In this document: positions 1 to 13,600 of the stretch, piece after piece
Layout: each line of letters begins with the position of its first letter
Position numbering within the stretch: the first letter of the stretch is position 1
DNA from: Varroa destructor
Lineage: Eukaryota > Arthropoda > Arachnida > Mesostigmata > Varroidae
NCBI RefSeq assembly: GCF_002443255.2
Contig: NW_019211458.1
Span: 33,474,096-33,538,095, forward strand
DNA length: 64,000 nt
Reading direction: 5' to 3'
The notes under the pieces: generated by a model
Database searches by the model: none
What the model was told of the DNA's origin: nothing
The model's input: only the letters and a program-made list of their open reading frames with translations
Made by a program: the position numbers and the translations under genes

Positions 1-2346
1 CGTTGATGTATATTTGTATTTACGGCTTTACGACTAGAACATGCTTGAACAAGAAGCATACTCCCCTTCTAAAAATAAAACCATAACCTCAAATCGTAAT
101 AGTCCAGATGGGCTACTAACGCTGAATAGTCACCATTGGGGTATTTCAATTTTCACTTGGGGTGTATTATAGAATATTACAGTGGCAAACTGAAGAAACG
201 TTCTTGTTTTTTTTTCGATGCGGCGACGATTTACCTGGTATTTCCTACGGCGATTGTGCTCGAGATCGGCGATCATAACTCGGTAGGAGCATTGGTCGAG
301 TAGGCGTACCACTGCTCGGGTGTTTCGGACGTGATCATTGTATACGCGATGACTCCTTATACCGGTAGAAAACCAATAGCAACGCACACGAGCAAAAAAA
401 TAGCTCGGTAAACAGAAATCGATACGCGATAAGCGTTTGGTTGTATAAAGATATGCGGGAAGTTATGATATTTTAGCAAATGTTCAATAAGTTTAATTGA
501 ACTTATCCCTGAAGTTGAATTTAATTGAATTGAACTTCCGTGCGCTAAGGGAGGACCTATTATCGTCGGCCCTTATTAACTTAACCTACAACAAGTTAAC
601 GCACATTATGAGTGACATGATGCTAAGAATGGCACAGCAGATATTAACCTGGGATTCTTTCTTAATGAGTTAAGTATGCGGCTAGACGCTACCTTTAAAT
701 CTTCCAATGTTTTCCTTCTAAACTTTTCCCTCTAAAACGAACCTGCACCTCAAGGAAGAAGTTACGCTTCGTGAACTCAAGTTAAGCTTTTGCTTAATAG
801 TTTCTTACTTATTGTTATGTCTGAATACGGCTCGATAAGTGTTTACATCACGAGGGCAACGAGGTTCGTTGTTACCTGAGAGCTAACTACCGACTGATGC
901 ATAGTAAATTTCAAGTTAAATGCAAAATACATAGACAAACAAACGCTCACGGAACTCGATATCGGTCAAAATTCGACATACTTGGGTACCATCATCATAT
1001 TTGCGCAGCGAGTGAGAAACGCGACATTGTTGGAAAAGTCTGCGAACTGAGAACCAAGCTTGTTATATCGAACCATCAGATTAGCGGTTTTCGGCAGATA
1101 TTTTGATTTGACCCTGCGAAAAAACCATAAGAAGAAAACGATGAGTGGGAAAATACGTTAACTGAAAACACGACATCTACGATACGTTTTTCGATTAACC
1201 TAAGAATATGGTACGTGAAACTACGGAACAAATCAAATAGAAATTCCTTGATAAAAATATTGATCCTTGATAGATATTACATGTTATGCAAGTAAGGTTG
1301 CGAACTGGAAATGAGAATTATTATTTCGTTCATCTACCAAGTGAAGCCAGAATGGTACTTACGTCTAACAAAATAGATTTGTAAAAAAAAATCATGTGCA
1401 AACAATTAAATTACCGTTTGCCGTTTGAATGACATCGACAGATTGCTATTATATACACTCACATAGGAGTATTTTAAAAATAAATATTTCTTTATTTTCT
1501 CTTCGCGCTTTGACTTTTTCGTACAAGCGCTTCGAATTACTGTGGATCCGCGTAGTCTCTCGAAGCCCACAAATGAAACCCATCATCCCATTGTAAGTGC
1601 AACAGTTTTAAATAGGAAGTTCGTATTTGCTATCGACCACCCGAATTCTGATAAAGATTCATATGTATCTACGGCTCGAAAACCCCGAATTAAAAAAACT
1701 AAGGACACAACAGCTGTAACAGATGCTGTAATAATGTGCACCTTAAAGGTTTGAATTGTACCTTAAAAATTTACGGGAAGCACTGGACACCTGTTGATAT
1801 TACAGCTAGAACTCGATATATTGTTAAGGTTCATGCGATAATATAAAATGGCCTAAACTGTAGCAAGACGCCACCCATAACTTACACCGTTTTATAGTTC
1901 ACATTTATATAACAGTTATCGAACATTCTTCAAGAGATTTGCGTTGATTACGTCCGGTAGTTGAAGTACAGCCACGAATTTCGATTTAGACCGTTGGCCC
2001 CACGCGAACGCACACTTAAGCACTCGTAAACATACTATCCTAGCTAAATGTTTCTAAATTATGCGTGATATGTCCATAACCGTTACGTCTCACTAAACCC
2101 TCGACGGAGACGATGTTCCTGAGCATCGATCACTTGCACCGGAAGAGTTTTCGATGTTGTTATTGCTACCCCCGACCTCGTGTTTCGACTCTTGCTGCTG
2201 CTGCCGTCGTTATCCTTTCTAACGGTCGTTGTTGTGATAAGTATTTCTGGAAGTATCGGCGACTGTCATTGCTGTGGTTGTTTCTGTTGTTGCTAGGCCT
2301 TGTCCCGTTGTGATGATCAGCCCGTTGAGTGATTTTCAGACGATTT
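1..2346. other. 3' flank of the minus-strand gene end; no gene supported
   Basis: A+T-rich sequence with only short frames. It probably contains the 3' UTR of the gene ending at 2347. The first minus-strand AATAAA I see (TTTATT on the plus strand) is at 1491-1496. Confidence 0.4.
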
Positions 2347-2547
2347 TTACGAACGTTCGCGTCCACTATAACCAAAGTTGCTGTTCTTTACATTGGTGTC
2401 TGTCAAGACGACGACCTTGCTAAGCTTTGATGATCTACGGTCATTGCAATTTTGACTAGGATCCTGTTGGTAGTTATTCTCTGGATAAGAATTAACCATG
2501 TCAAAAATTAAAGCCGAAGTCGGCTCGTGATGTTTGGCCGCCAGCGT
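2347..2547 (-). CDS. Terminal coding exon of a minus-strand gene, unidentified
   Basis: The acceptor is ttgctcag, then 66 codons and a TAA stop. The peptide starts TLAAKHHEPTSALIFDMVN and includes NNYQQDPSQNCNDRRSSKL; it is polar and rich in Asn, Ser and Asp, like a disordered C-terminus. It joins in phase 0 to the exon ending at 2620 across a 72-nt intron. I recognise no domain. It could be the far cytoplasmic tail of the aGPCR or the end of a separate gene. Confidence 0.5.
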   Translation of the reverse strand, partial: TLAAKHHEPTSALIFDMVNSYPENNYQQDPSQNCNDRRSSKLSKVVVLTDTNVKNSNFGYSGRERS

Positions 2548-2619
2548 CTGAGCAATGCCACGAAAATTTTGCTACAATCCGACTAGAATGCGTTCTTTAA
2601 TCTCCATTATGTTCATTAC

Positions 2620-2804
2620 CTGTATCAGTAACTGCTTAGCCAAATCTTTCTTGCGGCGGGCGTATCTATCCGAAGATTCGTTCGTGAGTTGTTTACATGC
2701 TCGGAAGTCTTCCCAAAGCACCTGTTCGCGCGTTTTCATAGCTGAAGGAAAGATAATTTCCACCCTTCGTAGTCCCCAAGCTTCAAACAATGTCCCTCGT
2801 GCCA
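2620..2804 (-). CDS. Coding exon preceding the terminal exon, unidentified
   Basis: Encodes EAWGLRRVEIIFPSAM, then a charged helical stretch TREQVLWEDFRACKQL and RYARRKKDLAKQLLIQ, ending at a good donor CAG|GTAATG. The upstream acceptor is uncertain: acag at 2805 or ttccttcag near 2741. No family recognised. The phase to the next exon is right, which supports it being real. Confidence 0.5.
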
Positions 2805-2926
2805 CTGTCTAGCTGAACCACGCAGCTTCCCTCCCACTACCGACAACGTTAACCCATCAATCCACCGACCAGCGCTTCTAGCCAACTAGACCTGTTCTAA
2901 CCAGCCCGAAGCAGTATCTGGATCAC

Positions 2927-3149
2927 CTGAGGAATCGTCTAGCTGGGTCGAACGATGCTGTTCCCAAGAACGACTGTCTATTGTGTTGTGCACTGTTTGC
3001 TAACTCTGGGGTGAATGGCACCGATTGCGAAACGATGTCGTCCCCTAGTGAGGGGAGTGAATAGGCCGCATAAGGGGCGGGGGGTGGGGTGGGATGGGGG
3101 GGGGGCATCTCTCGCGGCATTCCGCCAGCAAACATTTGCGCGCTAACAT
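2927..3149 (-). CDS. Proline-rich coding exon, unidentified
   Basis: Open for 74 codons between acceptor gatgatag and donor CTCAG|GTGATC. Encodes MFAGGMPREMPPPHPTPPPA, then YSLPSLGDDIVSQSV and FDPARRFL. The C-rich minus strand here gives the polyproline. Its end phase does not join simply to the exon at 2804, so an alternative acceptor or a missing exon is needed. Probably the same gene as the two exons downstream of it. Confidence 0.4.
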
Positions 3150-6100
3150 CTATCATCCATTATAATACCGTTTCACTAGCCACTGTTTTTCTTCTCTCTG
3201 TCTCTATCGAACCATTCGTTGTAAAGTAACGATACGATTGAGAAACTCACAAGCTTTAATAGTTCCATTTAATAACAGCATGATTTTGAATTCGCTGCAA
3301 CTGCACAAAGGGCATATCCTTGTTAGATTTCCAAGTAACTGATATAGTTGTCCGCTCGAGCAGTCTCTTCGTCCCGTTCCGTGTCGAATGGTAGATTTAC
3401 GCGTCTATCAAACCGACAAGCGCTGCGCACTTTCGTACGAACGACACCCACCTCTCAGCTGTTGCCGCACATCCGCTAGAACTAAATCCGCAAGAGTTTT
3501 CTCGATGGCTGGAGTCTGTTAGACGTCGTCACTTCGACACGACGCTGAATTTCAAAGGTCTTACCATTTGGCCATACTCATTTCGGCGTTAAAAGAGAAA
3601 TATATTCTTCTCTAGTAATACTGCTGATTCACGCAGATCTCCAAACGAATATTACTAATCCACCCGTGCTACGACTGCGATCATTTGCGCTTCCCTGTTC
3701 CTTTTCGAGAACGCCTCAAGCTGAGTGATCGCCATGTTGATTCAAGCATCCCTTACGAGAAGGCCACACCGGGCATAATGAACTGGTATCAAGAATCCAT
3801 TTTGCAGACACTTCGAGAACGGACCGATTTTCATTGATATAGTATTTGACTGAACCTTAGCGACTATTTAGATGAAAACAAAACAAAAACACAGCTAAAT
3901 ATTGTCGGTGTTATTTATCAAGACCGCAACAAACAGCATGGGCTGTTTCTATGTTGTTTATATATCGTATTCCCGTTTAATCGCGGTCTTAGACGCTTGA
4001 ACAAAACGCTCTTCTAAAAATCAGATCATGTTTACTGCCCCTCTAGGATATTTGTTTTCTAATCTATTTACTTTATTTATTATATTTATTTACACATCTT
4101 AAGATCGTAGTAGAAAACAACACTAGGCAGATGACGGGCTAGCGAGTATTAGTACGTGGTAGCAAATATCAACCACTTCGATCTCTTTCACAATACTGAA
4201 ATCGATTTGAAACCCTTGTTTTTCCTAATTAGCGTATTGGTATTACGGCTACAGCGTTTTTGTTAATAACATTATCCTACGACTCTGAATCCTAAGTACA
4301 CGTAATCTCTTCGAGTACCTCATGTAATAGTGATAGAGGGAAATTGGATCATTGTACACATAACGAACTCAAACTTAATTGACGCCGGCTCATACCTAAA
4401 TGTATAGTTAAATGTTGCGCTTGATCTCGATACAGTCATTTTGCGTATCTAGGTGCCCGTAGAAGCCTACTGCACTGTTTCCATGCGTCTCAAACAGACC
4501 AGGTTGAAGCGGAAAAACTAGGCAGGAGTTCTGTTTTTGACGGTCAAAAATTCAACTTGCTGGACAAGCGACGTCCGAAGTTCATCGAAAAGTAACAAGC
4601 GGGTAAATCAATAACTTGATTAGAATGAAAGAGTAGTTCCTTAAGTAAATGATTACTTTAATTAACAAAGTGGATCTGGCAGCTGGACGCTCTCAAGTTG
4701 TGCTCTCTGTGCTACCGATCCATATGCCGATTAGGAATGTTCTTCCTTAATTTCGTAATTACTAGGAACGTTGGGGTAGTTTTTATCTCAGTATAAAACG
4801 AATGTTTTCAACATTACTCTAAATGCATATAGAAGCTTCCGTACATAAAATTTTCCGTGTCGTAAACGTGGCAAGTTTACCAGGTTCCGCATGATAGACG
4901 GATCACGAACATAATCCTTAAAGAAGCATGTAGTTTTCTGAGAAGATTGATTGTTCTGTACTAAGAAGTGCATAAGAGTACTTTATAAAAGAAACCTTAT
5001 GATATCACTAAATACTTATGCGAAATAGAGTCCATGGTAGGCAATATTTGCGACTTTGGATAGAGCCGCGCCCGATGTAGTGATATCTGTTGTTGAAAAA
5101 TGAGCACCCATTTGTCGTAATTGAATGGATCACACATAGACAACAGGTCAGCTGTAGTTTTAGCTGGACATTATTATTGAGAACCGCACTTTCAATGGCT
5201 GCCAAGAAAACCGGGGAACTAAAACATGTCGAAAAACGTCTAACTGATATAAACTAAGCCACAAATCGAAGCACCGTACCGACAGATAAGGCGTATATTG
5301 TCAGCATTGACCCCATAGAGCTTATCCCATAGGGATATAACTTAAGCCCATGATTAAAGGACAAGTATTATTCTGTTCGTCATTTGAGGTCCTCCGTTAC
5401 TAAGTTAGGCGCCTGGTCCAGGAGGAGCATTCATCTGCCCCGTCCGCGTTGCTAGCGCGGCGTATCTTCCCAGAAAACGAATTAAGAGAGAGACTGTTTA
5501 AGATAAGGCAAAAAAATACCCAATATTGTCAATTAATTCCCAATATTGGCAATTAATATGTGAGTGGTGTCCTGTAGCTCCGCAAATAACGTGTTTTCCT
5601 CCCTAAAATCAGTTTGTTCCGCGCCTCAGCTTGTCAATGTTAGTCTTCGAATTATTTTATTGAATTTCACAGCCGCTATCACAATTACCTCGCGTTTCCG
5701 ACTGCTCGATCCCTTCCAGTATGGACCAAGCAACGCTAACTGCTCATTTGTTTACTGTTACGTTTTAGCGCCTTCAACACCTTTAGGCCGTTATCCTATT
5801 TTCCTACCTAATCATATCTTGCCACGCATTTTTAGGCGACCAGGCTAGGCTGGCACACCAGTAATTGGTAGCGCTAGCATACGTAAGGGTAGCGATGCTA
5901 ATCACCATTGAGTCAGTCACCATAAGACAGTGAGACAGATATGTACAAGCGGCCACAGAAACCTAAATAGTCGACTCGGTGATCGTGATACGTACGTAAG
6001 GTTCCTAATCATGCGAACTAATACATTAAACACTTATCAAGGTCGGTAGGTTCACTCCGCGAATGACAAAAGTTGTGACACAATATTAAAGTAGGGACAG

Positions 6101-7032
6101 AGGTCGTGATGCTACGTGGCGAGCTTTCAAACACCAATTTCATTTCATCAGATAGCATGAGACATTGGGTACTAAGTAATCAGAAATCTTTTGCTAACGA
6201 CGCCCTTGGTCGAGCTATTGCCGTCGACATCAAAGACTTACCCGAGCGTCTAACATTTGCAATGTAGTTACTGCAAATACTCTACCGAGCCAAAACATAG
6301 GATACACCATATTCGATTGATACGGACGTATAGATCGCTAGGCCAGCAGTAGCAGCAACAAAGGATCCTCGTTTAATGCTATAGATTGACATCGCTGAAA
6401 GGTCCACTTTTCAACTAAATTTAGATTGGGAAAAGGGCGATTGCTCGGCAGAAAAGCATTGTTCGCATGTAAAAACAGCACAATCCAGCCAGTGTTATAC
6501 AAACTTCACTGCTAAATCATCTGCTACTATACATTGGGATCTGTTTGAGTAGCTGTATAGTGTAAACCCACCAGGTTCCACAGAACCCCGCGAAACGAGT
6601 CACGCGCGTAATCCTGTGTGAATCTACAGGGCTCGCGTGTCGTCTTCTAGACAAGCGCAGTGCTATTGTATCTCGAAATAGGAAAAAGATTACCTCGAAA
6701 GCCTGATCTGAAACAATGTAATTACCAATTCAAACGGGGCACTGTGACCGGCATTTTTCTAATTTACAAACGATATTTTCGACACTTACTTTTCAAGTTG
6801 TTGAAGCAATTGCGATCTGTATCATCCACTAGTTCAAATGTTTCATTTTTTGAATGGTCTCACTGCTAAGCTGTGCACGTTTGTGGGTGGATATTTCATA
6901 CTGATATGCGTGCTATCGCAACCGCACCGCCGTTAAAAATACACTGTTGGGAAACATTGCGATCTGCTTGGTAATGAATGATTTCGCTCTATCGTTTTAG
7001 GCCTTCGAAGAAAATCTCGACAAGAAATAGAT
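3150..7032. other. Intronic or intergenic; no gene supported
   Basis: Only short, unsupported frames, apart from a plus-strand frame at about 3390-3590 with the peptide HPLELNPQEFSRWLESVRRR. That frame has no ATG and the antisense frame is also partly open, so I do not call it a gene. Confidence 0.4.
5519..5558. repeat. Tandem duplication of a 20-bp unit
   Basis: Two adjacent 20-bp units, CCCAATATTGTCAATTAATT and CCCAATATTGGCAATTAATA, differing at two positions. Non-coding context. Confidence 0.75.
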
Positions 7033-7410
7033 TTATTGTCTCTGAAAAACCCCCATCCTAGTATGATCACGTATGGCGTGTGTAGGTACTAACTTTTCGC
7101 GGAGTCCCTGACTAAGTCCATTTTTACGAGTTCTTCGGGGCTCACGAGCTGTACTGGTTTCACCAAGTTGAGCACTATCGGCCGGAAGGCCGCCATTAAA
7201 TTCAGCCTCTGCAGCGGGCGCTGGTGGATCGGTGCAAACACTGCTGGTTTGAATACTGGCCTGCCCTGCCCCTTTAATTTCGCCCTCAGCAGATTCATTG
7301 TTGCAGTTTGGATTCTCCTTTACGGCTTGTTTTGGCAATGCTGAATTGCCCTTGTCCACAGAGTTCTGACTGGAAAATGCTGCAGCGGGCTTCATATCGT
7401 ATCGTTGCTT
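7033..7410 (-). CDS. Candidate exon with low-complexity polar peptide
   Basis: A frame of about 125 codons from a possible acceptor gcgtag (7411) to a stop at 7033. The peptide is rich in Ser, Asn, Glu, Ala and Pro (for example SQNSVDKGNSALPKQAVKEN and GLPADSAQLGETSTAREP), like a disordered cytoplasmic tail. A donor GTTAGT at 7093 could end it earlier. It would be in phase 0 with aGPCR exon 19. No domain, so the assignment is a guess. Confidence 0.3.
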   Translation of the reverse strand, partial: KQRYDMKPAAAFSSQNSVDKGNSALPKQAVKENPNCNNESAEGEIKGAGQASIQTSSVCTDPPAPAAEAEFNGGLPADSAQLGETSTAREPRRTRKNGLSQGLREKLVPTHAIRDHTRMGVFQRQ

Positions 7411-10400
7411 CGACTACGCAGGCGTGATTTCCTTTAGCTGCCAATCGAGACTTTGTCCTTGTCGCAATATACCGTGCGCCGCTTGTAGGTCGATGGCAGT
7501 CGGTAGCCTTTAGGCCGCCCGTGACTCCTGGATGGAGAGCAACTCGCAGGCTAAGCGCCTTGCTCGACCGTTCAGCGATAATCGTTCAGGAAAGTGCAGG
7601 AACAGGCGACAGTGCAAGGCCAATTATGCAAGTCAATTTGTAGTTTACGTTCACCACAGGGTGGAACGGAATGTTGATACTAATAACACCGTTACATACG
7701 GCCCCATAGATACACCTATATCGGATAGACAGGGAGAGTACGAGACAGACCACTTGCAGGATAACCGAAACGTTCTATCTTTTTGCTTGATCTAATTTGG
7801 TTTCTCGTAGCGCATTATGCTAGGTATTTATGTATGTACGCCTGCCTTACGGTCGCGAGTATTCCACTGTGGCGCGCACAAAGCATTCATATTTTGGCAC
7901 CCTTTGACTGTTTATTGTTCTGGTACACAATACGTGGGTACAATTCTCAGCCAGTCGCTGCCGCAGCAACAGCAGCTATCGTCTAGTTCGTCGCTTAGGA
8001 TCCAACGATTAGGCGGTCGACCATTCACTGTCTAAGCGTGACCGATCCAACCTGCCACCGACACGTTTTTCAAACGCTTCTACCGTTGCGACGGCTGTGT
8101 TGGTAACGATATTCCTCTCTTGCTGTTCACAGTTCACTTGCTTTGTTGAAACCTGCCGATGTTGGCTCCGTGTTCGCTGATATCCTCGATTGTCATTGCC
8201 GATGCTGTTGCCGCAACAGTACTTCGTGTAGAGTTCCCCACTATTGGCCGCTTCGGCACAAGTTTCTTTAGTGCCCTGGCGGCGCGGCGCAGAGCGGACC
8301 TGATCCGCCTACAAGGTTTTAGTCAGATCGTGAACGAGATGCTCGCCACCTGAAATTTCGCAAATGGGCTATAGGCATTGAATACGAACCGACGCTATCC
8401 GCTTCGAAACTGGACGCTCTACAGTCGCACGGACGTAGCGACACTCCACACGAACGATAAAGCATCACACACGTACGCTTACCACACACATCATCAGATA
8501 GATTATATATATATATTAAAGGAAAAACGGCAGACACTGGCATCCGCACAGACACACGAGTTCACTCGCTAACGCACCCACAAAAACACGCTCGCAATAA
8601 TAGCTACTGAAGTGGTAGCAAAGTTACATGTCTATACATTGGTCGCATGCAGGGCATCCGCTCGAGGTCGAATATCAAAATTACAGACGCTCAATACACC
8701 ATGACGCCGTTGCTGGCGTTTTTCTGTTCGAATTATTTGCTTAGCTACCAACTAACTATCTTCTAGAAACAACCTTAGGCCAAAAGCCTGACGGCGTCAT
8801 AATGCTTTTCTAGGGAGCAGCTATAGCGATGAGTGTGACCGCAGCAATGATCACTGCAGCCAATGTGGAGAAGAAATATGGCCTAGAAAAGGATTAGTTA
8901 GCCTTCAGCATTTCGCGGGGGAACAACAACAACGGCAATAACGATATGGACAATAAGTAGTACTGAGAGAACTATTGAATGAACAAAGTCGACGGCCGCG
9001 GCCCCGAGACAACCAGCTGTTAGCAAGCAAACGAACGATCGAAACGTCCGCCTGCCCATTGGCGTTCGTTTGTCGTCTACTTCTTACGTACATGCATGCA
9101 CACATACATACATCTAAACTAGCAGTAACTTCTCTATTTCTGGGAAGCAAGAAGGACCAAAGTGTTTGCCGGCCCCATCCAGTAAAACCAGCATTAATAA
9201 CAGCTAACTACTAAATGACTGCTGGTCACTTCGCTCCGTCTATAATGCTGCTAGGGTGAATCGGTGAAACAGTTACGGCACTGACCGAGCCGATATGTAT
9301 ATTGTACTTTGTTGGATTTCGCTACATACGACCATATTCGACTACGCTAAGTATCTTGTCCAGCCAAGCTACGAGGATAAACAGTTCAGTTACCACGGGG
9401 GTCGACAACACCCTGCCTCTTACAGCATCGCTCAACGGCAAACGTAATAACCGCAACCTGCCCCATCTGTTTGTACCACTTTAACTGGGACAGTGGCAAA
9501 ACGCGACTGCAACACCACTACCGAAAAGTCTTTGCATGTGCAAAGAGAAACAGCAACGATTGATTGTTCGAATAGTTGTGCGCGTCATTCTCAGAGATCA
9601 TCACATCTCGCCATGATTGGCCGTTACACCAAGAACATGTATTAGGTAGTATTCGTTCAGGCTCTGGAAGCAGGTGGGCAGGCGGTCAGCTACGGGCACT
9701 AGCAGAAAATAAATGCTGAACTCATTGAATAATACAACAAATAATGTTAGTGATAGCCTATCTTCCCCTGCACCGTTGCCGCTTTGATACAGTCACAATA
9801 GATGGAACGGTCACTCAACAATAAATAGTAGATCCTCAATGTGGACGAAAGCTCGAGTAATATGATTTTTCTGGTTTCGACCGGAAGTCTCCGGCTGTTC
9901 GCAATGGTCAGTTGCAGAAGCCTCGTGTCTTGCCCTTGTCAAATATTTAACTATTGCTATGTCTATCCGACTTGGTACAGAATTAGCACAACACAGAAAC
10001 AATTAGCATTTACGACGAACGAGCAGAGGCGCGTATCTTGCGACTGTGGACATGTCCTATAAATAGGCACGGGATGCCTGCCGACGGAAATCGAGGACTG
10101 TCGGAGCACTGCAAGTGTCTATTAGAGAACGATGTTGTCCTTATCAAATCGCGTTTACTTGAGCAATGCTGGCCCCTTTTCTTGTTCTAGGTGTCGTTAC
10201 AGCAATTATTGCTGTTTGTCTATTGTTCAGCAATAACGACGACTTCCTCATTCTTCGTTTAAGCGAGCACCGAAAAAGTCGGCAGTACCCGTAAACACCG
10301 AGTATTCTGCATGATAGGTCCTAGCAAAGGTCTCTAGCGCACGACTTTCTACTATTGAGATGTTTCCGTTTACTGCTACGCTCGTTGCTGTTCAGCTAAA

Positions 10401-10647
10401 ATACGTTGATGTTTCTGCGCGCTTTTCTTCCAGCGTTATTGGAGGCAGCACTGCGATATGACTGCGGCACTGCCGGCGGATGCAGTACTGCTAGCCGCAG
10501 GAGCGCAGTTCTAACGGCGGTAGTAGTTCCTCGATGTCCGTTCTTGGCCAAAGAGTGGCAGTTGGTTCAACGATGGCTACACGAATAGCTTGTGCCTGGG
10601 TCGCCTGACGCCTGTTTGGCCGGCTGACTTATTGACTCGCTCACTTA

Positions 10648-10649
<2 letters not shown>

Positions 10650-10678
<29 letters not shown>
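10650..10678. repeat. GGCT tetranucleotide microsatellite
   Basis: About seven units of GGCT in a GC-rich stretch. Read on the minus strand it gives the repetitive SQPASQPAS end of a spurious 202-codon frame. Confidence 0.85.
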
Positions 10679-10679
<1 letters not shown>

Positions 10680-13600
10680 TTGCGACGGGTTCACCGCTGG
10701 CTTGTCATAGTAGTTCTGTAACGGGCGCACAACGAACAAACCGACTGCAGATAGTCGTCGTCGGACAGCGGCAGTAACAGGGTAGACACGTCGCGGCCGA
10801 TGTATGTGTCTGGACCCGCGGCGTGCGCCCCCTTCTCCTATTTCCGGCGTTTCATCTTTTACCACCACAGTCACAACGCGACCACTATTTCTTATATATA
10901 TATACCTTATTATGAGCAACCTGGTATGGCCATATGCTCGGCCTATATACAATCTATGTAGTATCTCGGCGCGGCTCTTTATCTTACTGTTATTACTGTA
11001 TTGAGACGTGTCGGTCTGTATATCGTGGATATCCATGGTGTCTACTCGATGAATATCACGTTGGGCAACGAGCGACAGGCCCCAGTGATAGCGACGACGA
11101 CAACTGCGCAACGGCGGTAGAGGCAATATCCGTAGCACGGTAATGCGACTACGGTAGAGGCAACGCTTGTAGATTCGTGCTATGGCCTGTTTCTCTTTCC
11201 ATTTGTGTCTGGGTGGATGTGTGTGTATGTAGCTGCCTAGAATTGCCATAGGCCCTCTGCTCCTGCTGCTGTCGCCGCTGTTTTTGCTAACATTAGCTAT
11301 TTCTTTAGGCTATAGGTCGTGCTACTAGAAATAGTGACTGACGGACGGCTCCTGATTCGTTCCCTGAATGTAAGAAACTAGCTCCGCCATTAACACTGAG
11401 GCAATGGCTATTTTATCTTCCAAGAATTGTTTATGTTGGGTCCTTTCGACAGGACAAAAAATGCTTGTTGTTAAAAATACAAATGTTGTTGCACCTGCCG
11501 CTGCTACTATAAGCGTTGCAGCTAACGTTGTTATTAGTCGTAATACGAACAAATTGCAGCGCTGTTACAAGCGTGATAATGCCAATGACGATTGACACCG
11601 GGCAGCCGGGAACGACGACGTAAGGGCGCCTCGGAGCCGTTGGCGGGTGGTGAAGCACTCAACGCCCTATGTACAATACACATATCAGCAGCACTCGACA
11701 ACTATCGCTCGATAGCCACTCGAGTACTTTGCGGTTAGTCATGCCGGTGGTAACGCGTTCCGTTGACGTTACCATACGTCTACCATTGGTAACTTCGGTG
11801 GCAGCCTGGGAAGCAGCGAGCGGCATATAACTGATTCTCCCTCGGACGCAAACGTTATAACGAACTTTCCGTTATTACAGATTGGTGCGTCGTCTGCATT
11901 TGTAGTTGACCGGCGTTAATAATCGCATTATGTCTTTAGACGTTTGTCTGCGGTGAAGAACATTACCAGTAAGAGTTGCTTATGGCCGATGAGCATTCAA
12001 ATTATCATTTAGTGTTTGTTACTAAAAAGGGTAGCTGCAAAGGAAGAATAAGCGACTGGTAGATACGTCTTTCCGAGTAATTAACATTATAATTACGCAT
12101 AGCTGTTTTTGTTATAGTGATGCGATACATGCTGGCTGCAGGTTCCATGTTCTCTCGGAGGACCTTCCTGAAAGTCATTTAAGAGGTTCAATTTTTTTTC
12201 CACTGAGATTTTTATATTGCATCAACAGTTGTTAAATGCATTGAGCTGATCCTACCTACATTCAGAGCTTAACTATAGGAGATAACCAAGTATTAATGGA
12301 GGTTAACTTTTTAAGTCACAATTAGGTGAGGGGTCTAATTGTTAAGGCGTCAAAGGCGTCATTTCAGGACCGAAATTTGCGTAGTTTAAGTAACTAAGCT
12401 TGATTGTAGCAGTACAAGTAGAATGGTAATGCAAGAGTTGGGGGAATCTCATATTCTTAATAGTAGCAATTTACAGTTTTTAAGCAAGTTTTATCGTATT
12501 GATAACATTGCTAAGGTACATAAGACAACTTGAGATTTTCAGCCTGCGCTTCGAACACATTTCTGTTTCGAAGAATATTGTTTATGTAGGAAGCCTAAGA
12601 ACTATCGACCAATAAACGAAATTGCAAACACAGATCTAAAATTTAATCAAAAGAATTACCTGCATCGATTGATAAATGTTCGTATACGTTCAAACACCAG
12701 TTTGGTAAACCTGTCGAATTTTCTCACAACCCATCGCTAACAGCATTTTCCCTTTTTAAAGGCCAAAAATACGATTCAATGGATCGAGGAAAGGCAACAG
12801 CTAGCAGCATTAAATATAACGACAAAAATACAACCTAAGGTATATTGTTCCCCCCGACAAGGGCATAGTGGTCAATGCGGAGTGACGAGCTTGTTGATCA
12901 GAAGGGAATAATACCAGGGTCCACCCTCGCACTCGTGACAAGGCGGCAGCCGGCACTCGTTTAACAACTACGATCAGTATCACCAAGACTGCCTTCGCCA
13001 CTAGTTCCATCGACTGCCCTGTGTGCTTCAACCTTCCTTACACCTTCTTAGGTCTGTTTTCCCTTTTCCTAACATCCCGTATTTTAGACCGGTCGGCCTG
13101 TTTTCAAATCAGGCCTGGCTGAACGAGCGGCGAGGTTAGAGACACGTTGTTCTCTAGTCCGTAGTCGACTGTCGCGTCTGGGCGAAAATAGAACAAGCGA
13201 TGATGGTGATGCTGATGACGGCGGCAGCGTCGGTCATGGTGATGAGTGTCTTCTGAGGGCCTCCTGCAAAAAGAGATCTCCGCCGCCGCCGATATTTTCA
13301 CCCTTCTAACCAACACAAGTAGCATTACTGCTGCTGGTGCCCTTGGTCGTGTTGGGACTGCCGTGCTGCGGCGGAGGAGGCCATCAATTTACGAGGTTGA
13401 CCGAATGCCCGAACTCTACTGCTTACCCGATTACGATATATAGTCTCTGGATACTCACAGGCTGAAGCTGGAACTCTTCCCTAGAGGGTTGAGTCGCCAC
13501 GATAAGCCCGTCGAACTCAATGCGAACATAGCAATATCGCCTTGTTTTCCACTTCGGACACGTTCTCTTGGAAGGATCCCCCGTGTCGGAGATACCTTGA

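Noticed and set aside
10641..11249. 202-codon minus-strand open frame, among the longest in the window
   Set aside because: Arg/His/Tyr-rich composition, GC-rich low-complexity DNA, an end built from a GGCT microsatellite and no recognisable domain. Overlapping frames on the other strand are also open.
13104..13443. Open frames on both strands in GC-rich DNA
   Set aside because: Trinucleotide-rich sequence keeps several frames open at once, so no strand can be preferred.
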